This document shows, piece by piece, positions 1 through 7,700 of a DNA stretch of 49,647 bases. Source of the DNA: Klenkia sp. PcliD-1-E (GTDB lineage Bacteria; Actinomycetota; Actinomycetes; Mycobacteriales; Geodermatophilaceae); the NCBI RefSeq assembly GCF_024124375.1, contig NZ_JAMXRZ010000016.1, forward strand, positions 1 to 49,647, written 5' to 3'. Both the position numbers and the translations under genes were made by a program. The notes below the pieces were generated by a model. The model was not told the DNA's origin and searched no databases. It saw only the letters and a program-made list of their open reading frames with translations. The first letter of the stretch is position 1; the number at the start of each line of letters is the position of its first letter.

Positions 1-313
1 CCGTGCTCGGCGCGGTCGTGCCGGCCGGGTCGCCCGCCGTGGACCCACCGCCGAGGACCACGCCCAGCACGACACCCACGACCAGCACGACCGCGAGTGC
101 GGCCAGGCCCGCGACCAGCGCACCGGTCCGGCGGCGCGGCCGCCGATCCTGCGGGGGCGGCGCAGGGGGAGGCGCCGGAGCGGCGGGGAACGTCGCGGTC
201 TCGTCCCGGGTGCCCAGCGCCCACGGCCCGACCACGTGCGTCGGTCGCCGGCTGCCGGGCAGGTCCGGCCCGACCGCCGGGAACTGCGAGGTCTCCCCGT
301 CCCGCGCGTTCAC
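1..313 (-). CDS. Single-pass membrane protein, N-terminal part (cut by left edge)
   Basis: I translated the reverse complement: a GTG at 313-311 opens a frame that stays open to the left edge, giving about 104 residues. Residues 1-60 are polar and proline-rich with a basic RRPRRR stretch at about 56-62. One long hydrophobic segment follows (about 64-89, Leu/Val/Gly-rich), then a Gly/Ser/Thr/Pro stretch that probably lies outside the cell. The start overlaps the stop of the cvpA-like gene by GTGA, so the two are probably translationally coupled. No family is recognised; the rest of the protein lies outside the window. It is the third gene of the envelope operon that begins at 1649. Confidence 0.6.
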   Translation of the reverse strand, partial: MNARDGETSQFPAVGPDLPGSRRPTHVVGPWALGTRDETATFPAAPAPPPAPPPQDRRPRRRTGALVAGLAALAVVLVVGVVLGVVLGGGSTAGDPAGTTAPST

Positions 314-846
314 CCAGGTCCTCCCGTCGGCAGGTGCAGGTCGGGAGTCTGCCCCCGCACCACCCGCAGTGCCTGGTCGGCGGCGTCCGCGGCCCACCCG
401 CCGACCTGGGAGTCCCGTGCCGCGGTGAGCCAGGCGCCCGCACCGCCCACCACCCCGGCCGGGCCGTCAGCGAGCAACGCCAGGCCCAGACCCAGCACGA
501 CCAGGGCGAGCACCGCACCGCCGACCGCACCGGCCAGCCGGTCCAGCACCCCCAGGTGCAGCCGGGCCACCAGTCCGGCCAGCAGGCCGCCGGCCGCGCG
601 GCCCAGGCCGGAGCCGAGGGCCGCGACGACCAGCACACCGAGGACGGTGGCCGCCACCCGGGTGCCGGCCTGGAGCGACCCGGTGAGCGCCGGCACCACC
701 GCGGTGCCGACGGCCAGGCCCACCACGAGCCCGACCACCGAGCCGGCCAGCCGCAGTCCGCCGCGCCGCCAGCCCCCCACCGCGCCGAGCACGACCAGCA
801 GCACCAGGACCAGGTCCACCCAGCCGGTGCCCACCACCGGGGTCAC
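310..846 (-). CDS. CvpA family membrane protein
   Basis: 178 residues with four hydrophobic segments at about 7-24, 29-52, 62-92 and 102-127. The opening segment ends in a GGWRRG turn and is followed by LAGSVVGLVVG, the pattern of CvpA/colicin V production proteins. In actinobacteria this fold is often fused to a trypsin-like protease (MarP type); no protease domain follows here, so this is the stand-alone form. The GTG start overlaps the upstream gene's stop (GTGA, 843-846), and its own stop overlaps the downstream start (GTGA, 310-313). The biochemical role is uncertain; a membrane or envelope stress function is inferred from the family and from the facing two-component system. Confidence 0.75.
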   Translation of the reverse strand: MTPVVGTGWVDLVLVLLVVLGAVGGWRRGGLRLAGSVVGLVVGLAVGTAVVPALTGSLQAGTRVAATVLGVLVVAALGSGLGRAAGGLLAGLVARLHLGVLDRLAGAVGGAVLALVVLGLGLALLADGPAGVVGGAGAWLTAARDSQVGGWAADAADQALRVVRGQTPDLHLPTGGPG

Positions 847-1649
847 CGGTCCGCGTCGGCGACGACCGTCGTGCCGTCGTCGGTCACCGAGCCGTGCAGG
901 TGCACCTCGTCGCCCACCGCGGGCAGGTCGGAGAGGGCGGCGGCGTCGACGTCCACCCGCAGCCCCGGCACGGTGACCACCGTCAGGTCGGTGCCGTCGA
1001 CCGCGACGACGGTGCCGTCGACGTGCGCGTCCACCTCCCGGACCGCCAGCGCCGCGCCGTCGGACACCCGGACCTCGACCCGGTCGCCGACCGCGATGTC
1101 CGCAGCCGACCCGGCGTCGGGGGCGTCACCCGCGGGCGGCGCGGGGACCTCCCCGTCGGAAGGCGCGGCCGGGGGAGCGGGGGCGTCGGAGGGCGTGCTG
1201 CCGTCGGACGGGGTGCTGCCCTCGCCCTGGCCGCTGTCCTGGCCGCTGTCCTCGCCGCTGTCCCGGCCGCTGCCCTCGCCAGCAGGACCACCGCCGGGGC
1301 CACGACCGGGGCCGCCGTCCGGTCCGCGGCCGGCACCGCCGTCCGGACCAGGACCACCCGGGCCGCCGTAGCGGGTCTCGTCGGACAGCGTCAGCTCGTG
1401 GGTCGCGCCGGTGTCGTCGGTGACGGTCAGGGACGAGTCCGACACCGCGGTCACGGTGCCGACGACGCGCTCCCCGCCGGGGCCGCGGTCGCCGGGACCC
1501 TGGTCGGTCGACGGCGCACCGGTCGAACCGGAACCGGAGCCGTCGGCCAGCGCGATGCCGCCGCCGAGCAGGACGGCGCCGGTGGCGGCGCCGCCGACGA
1601 CGGCCGCGGTCCAGCGGCGGGAACGGGGGGTGCGGGCGGATCGGGACAC
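843..1649 (-). CDS. Exported DUF5666-like protein
   Basis: 268 residues from GTG 1649, chosen because GAGGAGGA lies about 7 bases upstream; a longer frame to 1727 has no such site. A basic N terminus (residues 2-13) and a hydrophobic segment (about 14-33) ending ALADG form a signal peptide or anchor. Two beta-rich modules of the DUF5666 type are visible: the first reads GTVTAVSDSSLTVTDDTG, the second begins DGTVVAVDGTDLTVV near the C terminus. Between them lies a low-complexity Gly/Pro/Asp/Ser linker with GPDGG and DSGQDSGQ repeats. It heads a three-gene operon and diverges from a response regulator gene, so it is a plausible target of that system. Molecular function unknown. Confidence 0.7.
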   Translation of the reverse strand: MSRSARTPRSRRWTAAVVGGAATGAVLLGGGIALADGSGSGSTGAPSTDQGPGDRGPGGERVVGTVTAVSDSSLTVTDDTGATHELTLSDETRYGGPGGPGPDGGAGRGPDGGPGRGPGGGPAGEGSGRDSGEDSGQDSGQGEGSTPSDGSTPSDAPAPPAAPSDGEVPAPPAGDAPDAGSAADIAVGDRVEVRVSDGAALAVREVDAHVDGTVVAVDGTDLTVVTVPGLRVDVDAAALSDLPAVGDEVHLHGSVTDDGTTVVADADR

Positions 1650-1716
1650 GGGGTCCTCCTCGGGTCGGGTGCCACCCCCGGATCGGGGCGGCGCTGTCCC
1701 CACCGTGTGCGGTTCG

Positions 1717-1760
1717 CCTGAACCCACCCTGAAGCGGCCGGTTCTTCAGCGCACCTTCAG
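1717..1760. promoter_or_regulatory. Mirrored 11-bp-period repeats, probable response-regulator operator
   Basis: CCTGAA occurs at 1717-1722 and 1728-1733 (11 bp apart). Its complement form CTTCAG occurs at 1744-1749 and 1755-1760 (again 11 bp apart). Two direct-repeat pairs thus face each other in opposite orientation. Direct half-sites with 11-bp period are the usual geometry for dimers of OmpR/PhoB-type regulators, and such a regulator starts at 1785. The right-hand pair would cover about -41 to -25 if transcription starts at or near the GTG. Assignment to this regulator is inference. Confidence 0.6.
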
Positions 1761-1784
1761 CCCGGGGCAGGCACCATCGCTGCC

Positions 1785-2465
1785 GTGCGCAGCGACGGAA
1801 CACCCCGGCCCCGGGTCCTGGTGGTGGAGGACGAGGCAGCCATCCGGGACGCCGTGGTCACCGCGCTGGCCGACGAGGGCTGCGCGGTCGAGGGCCGCGC
1901 CGACGGCAGCAGCCTCGCCACCGACCTCGCCGGCTTCCGCCCCGACCTCGTCGTCCTGGACGTGATGCTGCCCGGCCGGGACGGGCTGGCGCTGGCCGCC
2001 GACGTCCGGAGGGCCGGGGACGCCGGCGTCGTCGTCCTGACCGCCCGCGACGCCGTCCCCGACCGGCTGGCCGGCTTCGCCGCCGGCGCCGACGACTACC
2101 TGGTCAAGCCCTTCGCGATGGCCGAGCTGGTCGCGCGGGTGCGGGCGGTGCTCAACCGCCGGGGCCGGTGGCCGGGCGCCGTGGAGGTCGGGGACCTGGT
2201 CGTGGACGAGCCGGCCGGCACCGCGACCCGGGCGGGCGCGGACCTCGAGCTGACCGCGACCGAGCTCCGGTTGCTGGGCTACCTGGTGGGCAACCGGGGC
2301 CGCACGGTCTCCAAGGTGCAGATCCTCACCCAGGTCTGGGGCTACGGGGACTACGACCCGAACCTGGTCGAGGTCCACGTCAGCGCGCTGCGCCGCAAGC
2401 TCGAGGCGCACGGGCCACGGCTGGTGCACACCGTCCGGGGGCTGGGCTACACGGTGCGGACGTGA
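1785..2465 (+). CDS. OmpR/PhoB-family response regulator
   Basis: 226 residues. The receiver domain (about 10-122) has the acidic pair E15-D16, phospho-acceptor D59 in VVLDVMLPG, switch threonine T86 and lysine K108 in DYLVKPF. The C-terminal winged-helix DNA-binding domain (about 130-225) ends with the family pattern VEVHVSALRRKLE followed by VRGLGYTVRT. No Shine-Dalgarno site precedes the GTG; a weak CACCAT -10 at 1772-1777 lies 7 bases upstream, so the mRNA may be leaderless. The stop overlaps the kinase start by GTGA (2462-2465). It diverges from the DUF5666-like operon, with mirrored repeats between them that it probably binds. Confidence 0.93.
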   Translation: MRSDGTPRPRVLVVEDEAAIRDAVVTALADEGCAVEGRADGSSLATDLAGFRPDLVVLDVMLPGRDGLALAADVRRAGDAGVVVLTARDAVPDRLAGFAAGADDYLVKPFAMAELVARVRAVLNRRGRWPGAVEVGDLVVDEPAGTATRAGADLELTATELRLLGYLVGNRGRTVSKVQILTQVWGYGDYDPNLVEVHVSALRRKLEAHGPRLVHTVRGLGYTVRT

Positions 2466-3817
2466 CCGCACCGACCCTGCGCACCGCGTCCCTGCGGCGT
2501 CGGCTGAGCCTGTGGGTGCTGGGCCTTCTGGCGGTGCTGCTCGTCGTCCTCGGCGTCACCGTCGACCTGGTGCTGGGCGCGAACCTGCGCAGCGACCTGC
2601 GCCAGCGGCTGGTGGACCGCGCGGAGATCGCCGCGGAGCTCGTCGCCCAGGGCCGGACGGACGAGGAGGTCCTCGACGCGGTCACCGGTGACACGGTGCA
2701 GGCCCAGATCGAGACCGCCGACGGGCAGCAGGTGGGGGAGCTGGAACGGCCGCGGCCCGGACCGCCCGGACGGCCGGGGCCACCGCCGCGGCAGGGCGCC
2801 GTCGTCGACACCGGTGACGCCTACGTGCTGCAGACCGAGCTCGCCGACGGCGCCCGGCTCACCCTGCTGGCCGACCAGGGACCGATCACCGACGCGGTCA
2901 CCCAGCTGCGGTGGGTCCTCGTCGTCGGGGCCGCGGCCACCCTGGCCCTCGCCGCCGTCCTGGTGAGCGCCACCGTCGGGCTCGGGCTGCGGCCGCTGGG
3001 CCGGATGACCGCGGTGGCCCGCTCCATCACCTCCGGCGACCGCGGCCGCCGGCTGCGCCCCGACCGGCCGCACACCGAGCTGGGCGCCACCGCGGCCGCC
3101 TTCGACGACATGCTCGACGAGCTCGAGGGCGCCGAGCGGACCGCGCGCCGCGCCGAGTCCGGCATGCGGGACCTGCTCGGCGACGCCGCCCACGAGCTGC
3201 GCACGCCGCTGGCCGCCGTCCAGGCCTCGGTGGAGACCGTGCTGCGCACCGACCCGGACCGCGACCGCCGGGAGGAGCTGCTGGCCGGCGCCGTCCGGGA
3301 GCTGCAGCGCTCGGGACGCCTGGTGGCCGACCTGCTCGACGTCACCCGCTTCGACAGCGGGGACCCGCCACCGCTGGACCGGCGCCCCACCGACCTGCTG
3401 GCCCTGGCCCGGGGGAGCGCCCAGCGGGTCGGCGGGCCCGTGGCGGTGACCGGCGACCCGGTCACCGCCGAGGTCGACCCCGACCGGGTCGGCCAGGTGC
3501 TGGACAACCTGCTGCGCAACGCCGTCCGGGCGGCGGGTCCGGCAGGCCACGTCGAGGTGCTGGTCCGGGCCGAGGGGGAGCACGCGTGCCTGGACGTCGT
3601 CGACGACGGGCCCGGCGTCCCCGCCGACCAGCGCGAGCGGGTCTTCGACCGGCTGGTCCGCCTGGACGCGGCCCGCAGCAGGGACGGCGGGGCCGGGCTC
3701 GGCCTGCCCATCGCCCGCGCGCTGGCCCGCGCGCACGGCGGCGACGTCGTCTGCCTGCCCGTCGACCGCGGCGCCTGCTTCCGGGTGCAGCTGCCGGTGA
3801 CCGCCGTCACGAGCTGA
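2462..3817 (+). CDS. Sensor histidine kinase
   Basis: 451 residues from the GTG that overlaps the response regulator stop. Order: TM1 (about 15-38); an extracytoplasmic loop (about 39-148) with a proline-rich patch at 96-109; TM2 (about 151-174); HAMP linker (about 175-228); HisKA dimerisation domain with phospho-acceptor H244 in HELRTPLAAV; and a HATPase_c domain with the N box NLLRNAVRAA, the G1 box DDGPGVP and the G2 box GGAGLGLPIA. This is a complete classical membrane kinase and the obvious partner of the regulator at 1785. The signal is unknown. The DUF5666-like and CvpA-like neighbours suggest an envelope cue (inference). Confidence 0.93.
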   Translation: MTAPTLRTASLRRRLSLWVLGLLAVLLVVLGVTVDLVLGANLRSDLRQRLVDRAEIAAELVAQGRTDEEVLDAVTGDTVQAQIETADGQQVGELERPRPGPPGRPGPPPRQGAVVDTGDAYVLQTELADGARLTLLADQGPITDAVTQLRWVLVVGAAATLALAAVLVSATVGLGLRPLGRMTAVARSITSGDRGRRLRPDRPHTELGATAAAFDDMLDELEGAERTARRAESGMRDLLGDAAHELRTPLAAVQASVETVLRTDPDRDRREELLAGAVRELQRSGRLVADLLDVTRFDSGDPPPLDRRPTDLLALARGSAQRVGGPVAVTGDPVTAEVDPDRVGQVLDNLLRNAVRAAGPAGHVEVLVRAEGEHACLDVVDDGPGVPADQRERVFDRLVRLDAARSRDGGAGLGLPIARALARAHGGDVVCLPVDRGACFRVQLPVTAVTS

Positions 3818-3910
3818 TGCGGGAACCCGGCGCGCGGCCCGCCCGTTCACCCGGACGAGCCGTGCCGCGGAGATGGTTGGCGTTTGCACACGCTGTCCGT
3901 CGCGCACAAC

Positions 3911-4024
3911 CGGCTCGCGTGGAGGGGAGTATCCCCCGCGGCAGCTGTCGTCAGCACGAGGTCGCCATCGACCTCCGGCACTGCCGGCCGACCCCCGGGT
4001 CGGTGGGAGAGACCTCCGGCGTTC
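3911..4024 (+). promoter_or_regulatory. yybP-ykoY (manganese) riboswitch
   Basis: The conserved yybP-ykoY elements occur in order: GGGGAGTA at 3924-3931 at the top of P1, a GTCGTCAGCACG segment at about 3946-3957 (the internal loop that contacts the metal site), and GAGACCTCCGGCG at about 4009-4021 closing P1. GGAGG (3921-3925) pairs with CCTCC (4013-4017). This family senses Mn2+ and commonly sits upstream of TerC-type transporters, as here. Recognition is by motif and spacing; no covariance model was run. Confidence 0.88.
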
Positions 4025-4042
4025 TGCTACAGACACCGGAGG
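4013..4042 (+). promoter_or_regulatory. SD-sequestering hairpin (riboswitch expression platform)
   Basis: CCTCCGG (4013-4019) is perfectly complementary to CCGGAGG (4036-4042), with a 16-base loop. The right arm contains the GGAGG ribosome binding site 6 bases before the TTG start. The left arm is also the 3' strand of riboswitch P1. The structures exclude each other, so ligand-stabilised P1 should expose the SD: a translational ON switch (inference from pairing). Confidence 0.7.
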
Positions 4043-4048
4043 CACACG

Positions 4049-5188
4049 TTGGACGTCCCGTTCTGGGTGTGGGCAGTCACGGTGGCCGCGATCGTCGGGA
4101 TGATCGTCTTCGACTTCGTCGGCCACGTGCGCACCCCGCACGCCCCCTCGCTCAAGGAGTCGGCCACCTGGTCGGCCGTCTACGTCGGCATCGCGATCCT
4201 GTTCGGGGTCGGCGTGCTGGTCTTCGCCGGCGGCGAGTACGGCGGTGAGTACTTCGCCGGCTACGTCACCGAGAAGGCGCTGTCGGTCGACAACCTCTTC
4301 GTCTTCGTGATCATCATGGCCAGCTTCGGCGTGCCGCGGGAGCTGCAGCAGAAGGTGCTGCTGTTCGGGATCGCGTTCGCGCTGGCGCTGCGCACCGTCT
4401 TCATCTTCGTCGGCGCCGCGGCCATCGAGAACTTCAGCTGGGTCTTCTACCTCTTCGGCGCGATCCTCATCTACACCGCGGTCGTGCAGGCGCGCAGCGG
4501 CGGCCACGACGAGGACGAGGAGTACAAGGAGAACGGCGTCCTGCGGTTCGTCCGCAAGGTCGTCCCGACGACCGACGAGTACCACTCGGACAAGCTGACG
4601 ACGAAGGTCGACGGCAAGCGGTTCATCACCCCGCTGATGATCGCGCTGATCGCCATCGGCACCGCCGACATCATCTTCGCCGTCGACTCGATCCCGGCGA
4701 TCTTCGGCCTGACCCAGGAGACCTTCCTGGTCTTCACCGCCAACGCGTTCTCGCTGCTGGGCCTGCGGCAGCTGTTCTTCCTCATCGACGGCCTGCTCGA
4801 CCGGCTGGTCTACCTGGCCTACGGCCTGGCGGTGATCCTGGGCTTCATCGGGATCAAGCTGGTCATCCACGCGCTGCACACCAACGAGCTGCCCTTCATC
4901 AACGGCGGTGAGCACATCACGCTGATCCCGGAGATCCCGACGTGGCTGTCGTTGCTGGTCATCCTGGCGACCCTGGTGGTCACGACCGTGCTCAGCCTCC
5001 GCAAGAACAAGAAGGACGCCGAGCGCGGCATCACCAGCCCGACCGGGCTCGAGGACAAGGGCGCCGGGCGCGACGGCCTGCACGCCCAGGGTCCCGGCGA
5101 CCGCGACGGCAGCCCGGCCGGCGCCCGCGCCGACGCCCCGCCGTCGGGCCGCACCGCCGCGGTGACCGACGGCAGCCGCGAGGGCTGA
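4049..5188 (+). CDS. TerC family transporter under a manganese riboswitch
   Basis: 379 residues from TTG 4049, chosen because GGAGG (4038-4042) lies 6 bases upstream and the frame before it runs through the riboswitch. About eight hydrophobic segments. The two TerC hallmark acidic motifs are present: DNLFVF (D81) and DSIPA (D213), within repeats typical of this fold. A charged cytoplasmic loop (HDEDEEYKEN) lies mid-protein. The C-terminal tail of about 60 residues is polar and disordered. TerC/Alx/MntP-type proteins behind yybP-ykoY riboswitches are associated with manganese export or with metallation of exported proteins; which applies here is not visible. A strong terminator follows at 5213-5247. 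Confidence 0.9.
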   Translation: MDVPFWVWAVTVAAIVGMIVFDFVGHVRTPHAPSLKESATWSAVYVGIAILFGVGVLVFAGGEYGGEYFAGYVTEKALSVDNLFVFVIIMASFGVPRELQQKVLLFGIAFALALRTVFIFVGAAAIENFSWVFYLFGAILIYTAVVQARSGGHDEDEEYKENGVLRFVRKVVPTTDEYHSDKLTTKVDGKRFITPLMIALIAIGTADIIFAVDSIPAIFGLTQETFLVFTANAFSLLGLRQLFFLIDGLLDRLVYLAYGLAVILGFIGIKLVIHALHTNELPFINGGEHITLIPEIPTWLSLLVILATLVVTTVLSLRKNKKDAERGITSPTGLEDKGAGRDGLHAQGPGDRDGSPAGARADAPPSGRTAAVTDGSREG

Positions 5189-5212
5189 TCCCGGCACCAC
5201 CCCGCACCACCC

Positions 5213-5247
5213 AGGAGCCCCACCGGACCCCGTCCGGCGGGGCTCCT
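5213..5247 (+). terminator. Hairpin terminator after first terC gene
   Basis: AGGAGCCCC (5213-5221) and CCGGAC (5223-5228) pair with GTCCGG (5232-5237) and GGGGCTCCT (5239-5247). The result is a nearly continuous 15-bp G+C-rich stem with a three-base loop and one A/C mismatch. No U-tract follows, which is usual in this kind of genome. Confidence 0.75.
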
Positions 5248-5297
5248 GTGCGTCCGACACCACGGTGCGACGCACAGCGTGGGCCCAGGCGCGCCCG

Positions 5298-5303
5298 TAC
5301 CCT
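5298..5303 (+). promoter_or_regulatory. -10 box TACCCT, leaderless-type promoter
   Basis: TACCCT fits the actinobacterial TAnnnT pattern and ends 8 bases before the GTG at 5312. There is no SD, so transcription probably begins at or next to the start codon. No clear -35 was found. Confidence 0.5.
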
Positions 5304-5311
5304 GGCCCGAC

Positions 5312-6391
5312 GTGGAGCTCCCCGTCTGGTTCGAGATCGGCACGTTCGTGGGGCTCACCGTCCTGCTGCTGGCCGACCTCGCCCTCGTCGCCCGCCGTCC
5401 CCACGAGCCCTCGGTGCGGGAGGCCAGCATCTGGGTGACCTTCTACGTCGCGCTGGCCCTGGTCTTCGGCCTGGTGCTGCTGCTGGTCACCGACGGCGAC
5501 TTCGCCACGCAGTTCTACGCGGGCTGGCTGACCGAGTACTCGCTCTCGGTCGACAACCTCTTCGTCTTCGTGATCATCATGGCCCGCTTCCAGGTGCCCC
5601 GGAAGCTGCAGCAAGAGGTCCTGATGGTCGGGATCATCATCGCCCTGGTGCTGCGCGGGATCTTCATCCTGCTCGGCGCCGCGGTGATCGAGCGCTTCAC
5701 CTGGGTCTTCTACATCTTCGGCGCGTTCCTGGTCTACACCGCGATCAACCTGGTCCGGAACCGCGGCGAGGACGAGGACTACGAGGAGAACGCCCTCATC
5801 CGCCGGCTGCGCACGGTCCTGCCGCTCACCAAGGACTTCGAGGGCAACAAGATCCGCGTCCAGCGGGACGGCAAGAAGCTCTGGACGCCGATGATCGTGG
5901 TCTTCCTGGCCCTGGGGACGACGGACCTGCTCTTCGCGCTGGACTCCATCCCGGCGATCTTCGGCCTCACCCGCGAGGCGTTCATCGTCTTCACCGCCAA
6001 CGTCTTCGCCCTCATGGGCCTGCGCCAGCTGTACTTCCTGCTCGGCGGGCTGCTCAAGCGGCTGGTCTACCTGTCGCTGGGCCTGGCGGTGATCCTGGCC
6101 TTCATCGGCGTGAAGCTGGTGCTGGAGGCGATCCACGAGAACTCGCTGCCGTTCATCAACGGCGGCGAGCCGGTCGAGGCGGTCCCCGAGATCCCGATCT
6201 GGCTCTCGCTGGTGGTCATCCTCGGCGTCCTCGTGGTCGCCACGATCGCCTCGCTGCTCAAGACCCGGGGCCAGCTGCCCCCGGCCGAGGGCACCGGCGT
6301 GGACCCCGAGCAGCAGCCCACCGGCCGCTCCGACGAGCCGGACGCCCGCCGGGACGCCGAGGCGCGGGCGCAGCGCAGCACCGAGCAGTAG
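5312..6391 (+). CDS. Second TerC family transporter
   Basis: 359 residues from GTG 5312, which sits 8 bases after a TACCCT -10 and is where similarity to the upstream paralogue begins. It carries the same hallmark motifs (SVDNLFVFVIIM and LFALDSIPAIFG), the same length of membrane core, an acidic loop (GEDEDYEEN), and a polar C-terminal tail of about 45 residues. It is a tandem paralogue of the gene at 4049 but lacks a riboswitch and lies beyond a terminator, so it is probably expressed independently. Metal substrate not determined. It converges on the amidohydrolase with only 4 bases between stop codons. Confidence 0.9.
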   Translation: MELPVWFEIGTFVGLTVLLLADLALVARRPHEPSVREASIWVTFYVALALVFGLVLLLVTDGDFATQFYAGWLTEYSLSVDNLFVFVIIMARFQVPRKLQQEVLMVGIIIALVLRGIFILLGAAVIERFTWVFYIFGAFLVYTAINLVRNRGEDEDYEENALIRRLRTVLPLTKDFEGNKIRVQRDGKKLWTPMIVVFLALGTTDLLFALDSIPAIFGLTREAFIVFTANVFALMGLRQLYFLLGGLLKRLVYLSLGLAVILAFIGVKLVLEAIHENSLPFINGGEPVEAVPEIPIWLSLVVILGVLVVATIASLLKTRGQLPPAEGTGVDPEQQPTGRSDEPDARRDAEARAQRSTEQ

Positions 6392-6395
6392 CGGT

Positions 6396-7631
6396 TCAGG
6401 CGGCCGGGTCGGCGACCCGGCCGCCGGCGACGACCCGCTCGCCGTCCAGCCACACCTCGCGCACCCGGCCGGCCAGGCCGCCCAGGTCGGCCGCGTCGCC
6501 GTCGAGCACGACGACGTCGGCCCGCTTGCCCGGCTCCAGCGACCCCAGCTCGTCGTCCACCCGCAGCAGCCGGGCCGCCGACAGCGTGGTGGCGTGCCAG
6601 ACCTCCTCGACCGACATCCCGCGGTCGCGCATCAGCTGGAGCTCGCCGAGGTTCTCACCGTGCGGGCCGACCCCGGAGTCGGTGCCCATCGCGACCCGGA
6701 CGCCGGCCTCGTGGGCCCGGGACACCGACGCGTCGTGCTGGGCCTGCACCGCGACCGCCTTGTCCACCACGGCCTGGGGCAGGGCGGCCCCGGCGGCCAC
6801 CGCGGCGAGCACCGCCCGCGGTGCCGACAGCGTGGGCACCAGCCAGGTGCCGTGCTCGACCATCAGCTCGATGGCCTCGTCGTCGAGGAAGATGCCGTGC
6901 TCGATCGACCGGATGCCGGCCCGGACGGCGTTCTTGATGCCGTCGGCGCCCTGTGCGTGGGCCATGACCGCGAGCCCGGCGGCGGTGGCCTCCTCGACCA
7001 GCACCTCCAGCTCGGCGGACCGGAAGTGCGCGTGCCGCGGGTCGTCCCGGGGCGAGAGGACGCCGCCGCTGGTGGCCACCTTGAGCACGTCGGCGCCTGC
7101 CCGGACCAGGGTGCGCACGGTGCGCCGCACCTCGTCGGGCCCGTCGCAGATGCCGCTGGGCCGGCCCGGGGTGGGCGGCAGCAGCGGGGTCTCCGCGCCG
7201 CAGACGTGCCAGTCGTCGGCGTGCCCACCGGTCTGGCTGATCATCGTCAGCGAGATCTGCATCCGCGGGCCGCGGACCAGGCCCGACCGGACGGCCTCGG
7301 CCACGCCCAGGTCGGCCCCGGCCGCGTCGCGCACCGAGGTGATGCCCAGGGCCAGGGTGCGCCGCAGGTTGCGCGCGGCCTCGAAGTACACCTGGCTGTA
7401 GGGGGTCTGCAGTTGGCGCAGCGTGTCCACCCCGCTCATCAGCACGTGCACGTGGCAGTCGAACAGGCCGGGCAGCACGGTGGCGCCGGTGCAGTCGACC
7501 GCCTCGTCGCCGTCCAGACCCGGCCCCACCTCGACCACCCGGCCGTCCTGCACCGCGACGTCGGCGGGGGCGGCGGGCGCCCCGGTGCCGTCGAGGACCA
7601 GTCCGCCGGTGAACACGCGCCGCGTCGTCAT
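6396..7631 (-). CDS. Metal-dependent amidohydrolase family protein
   Basis: 411 residues; ATG at 7631 with a TACGCT -10 only 6 bases upstream. Amidohydrolase (TIM-barrel) metal ligands are visible: H60-x-H62 in DCHVHV, K184 in LKVATSGG (the carbamylated lysine position), H225 in MAHAQG, H245 in IEHG and D318 in GTDSG. The C-terminal beta-sandwich ends in GSLEPGKRADVVVLDGD. This pattern is that of the imidazolonepropionase/prolidase-like (Sgx9260-type) amidohydrolases that hydrolyse dipeptides or cyclic amides; the exact substrate cannot be read. It is divergent from an S9 peptidase 69 bases away, which makes a peptide-salvage role attractive (inference). Confidence 0.85.
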   Translation of the reverse strand: MTTRRVFTGGLVLDGTGAPAAPADVAVQDGRVVEVGPGLDGDEAVDCTGATVLPGLFDCHVHVLMSGVDTLRQLQTPYSQVYFEAARNLRRTLALGITSVRDAAGADLGVAEAVRSGLVRGPRMQISLTMISQTGGHADDWHVCGAETPLLPPTPGRPSGICDGPDEVRRTVRTLVRAGADVLKVATSGGVLSPRDDPRHAHFRSAELEVLVEEATAAGLAVMAHAQGADGIKNAVRAGIRSIEHGIFLDDEAIELMVEHGTWLVPTLSAPRAVLAAVAAGAALPQAVVDKAVAVQAQHDASVSRAHEAGVRVAMGTDSGVGPHGENLGELQLMRDRGMSVEEVWHATTLSAARLLRVDDELGSLEPGKRADVVVLDGDAADLGGLAGRVREVWLDGERVVAGGRVADPAA

Positions 7632-7637
7632 GCCCGC

Positions 7638-7643
7638 AGCGTA
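7638..7643 (-). promoter_or_regulatory. -10 box TACGCT, leaderless-type promoter for the amidohydrolase
   Basis: Read on the minus strand, TACGCT (7643-7638) is followed by 6 bases and then the ATG at 7631, with no SD. This is the leaderless geometry. Confidence 0.5.
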
Positions 7644-7687
7644 GGTACTGAGCCCGGCTCACGGAATCACCCCCGGCGGGGCTGGGT

Positions 7688-7693
7688 TAGCGT
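7688..7693 (+). promoter_or_regulatory. -10 box TAGCGT, leaderless-type promoter for the S9 peptidase
   Basis: TAGCGT (TAnnnT) ends 7 bases before the ATG at 7701; no SD lies between them. It shares the 69-base intergenic space with the opposing amidohydrolase promoter. Confidence 0.55.
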
Positions 7694-7700
7694 CTGCACC

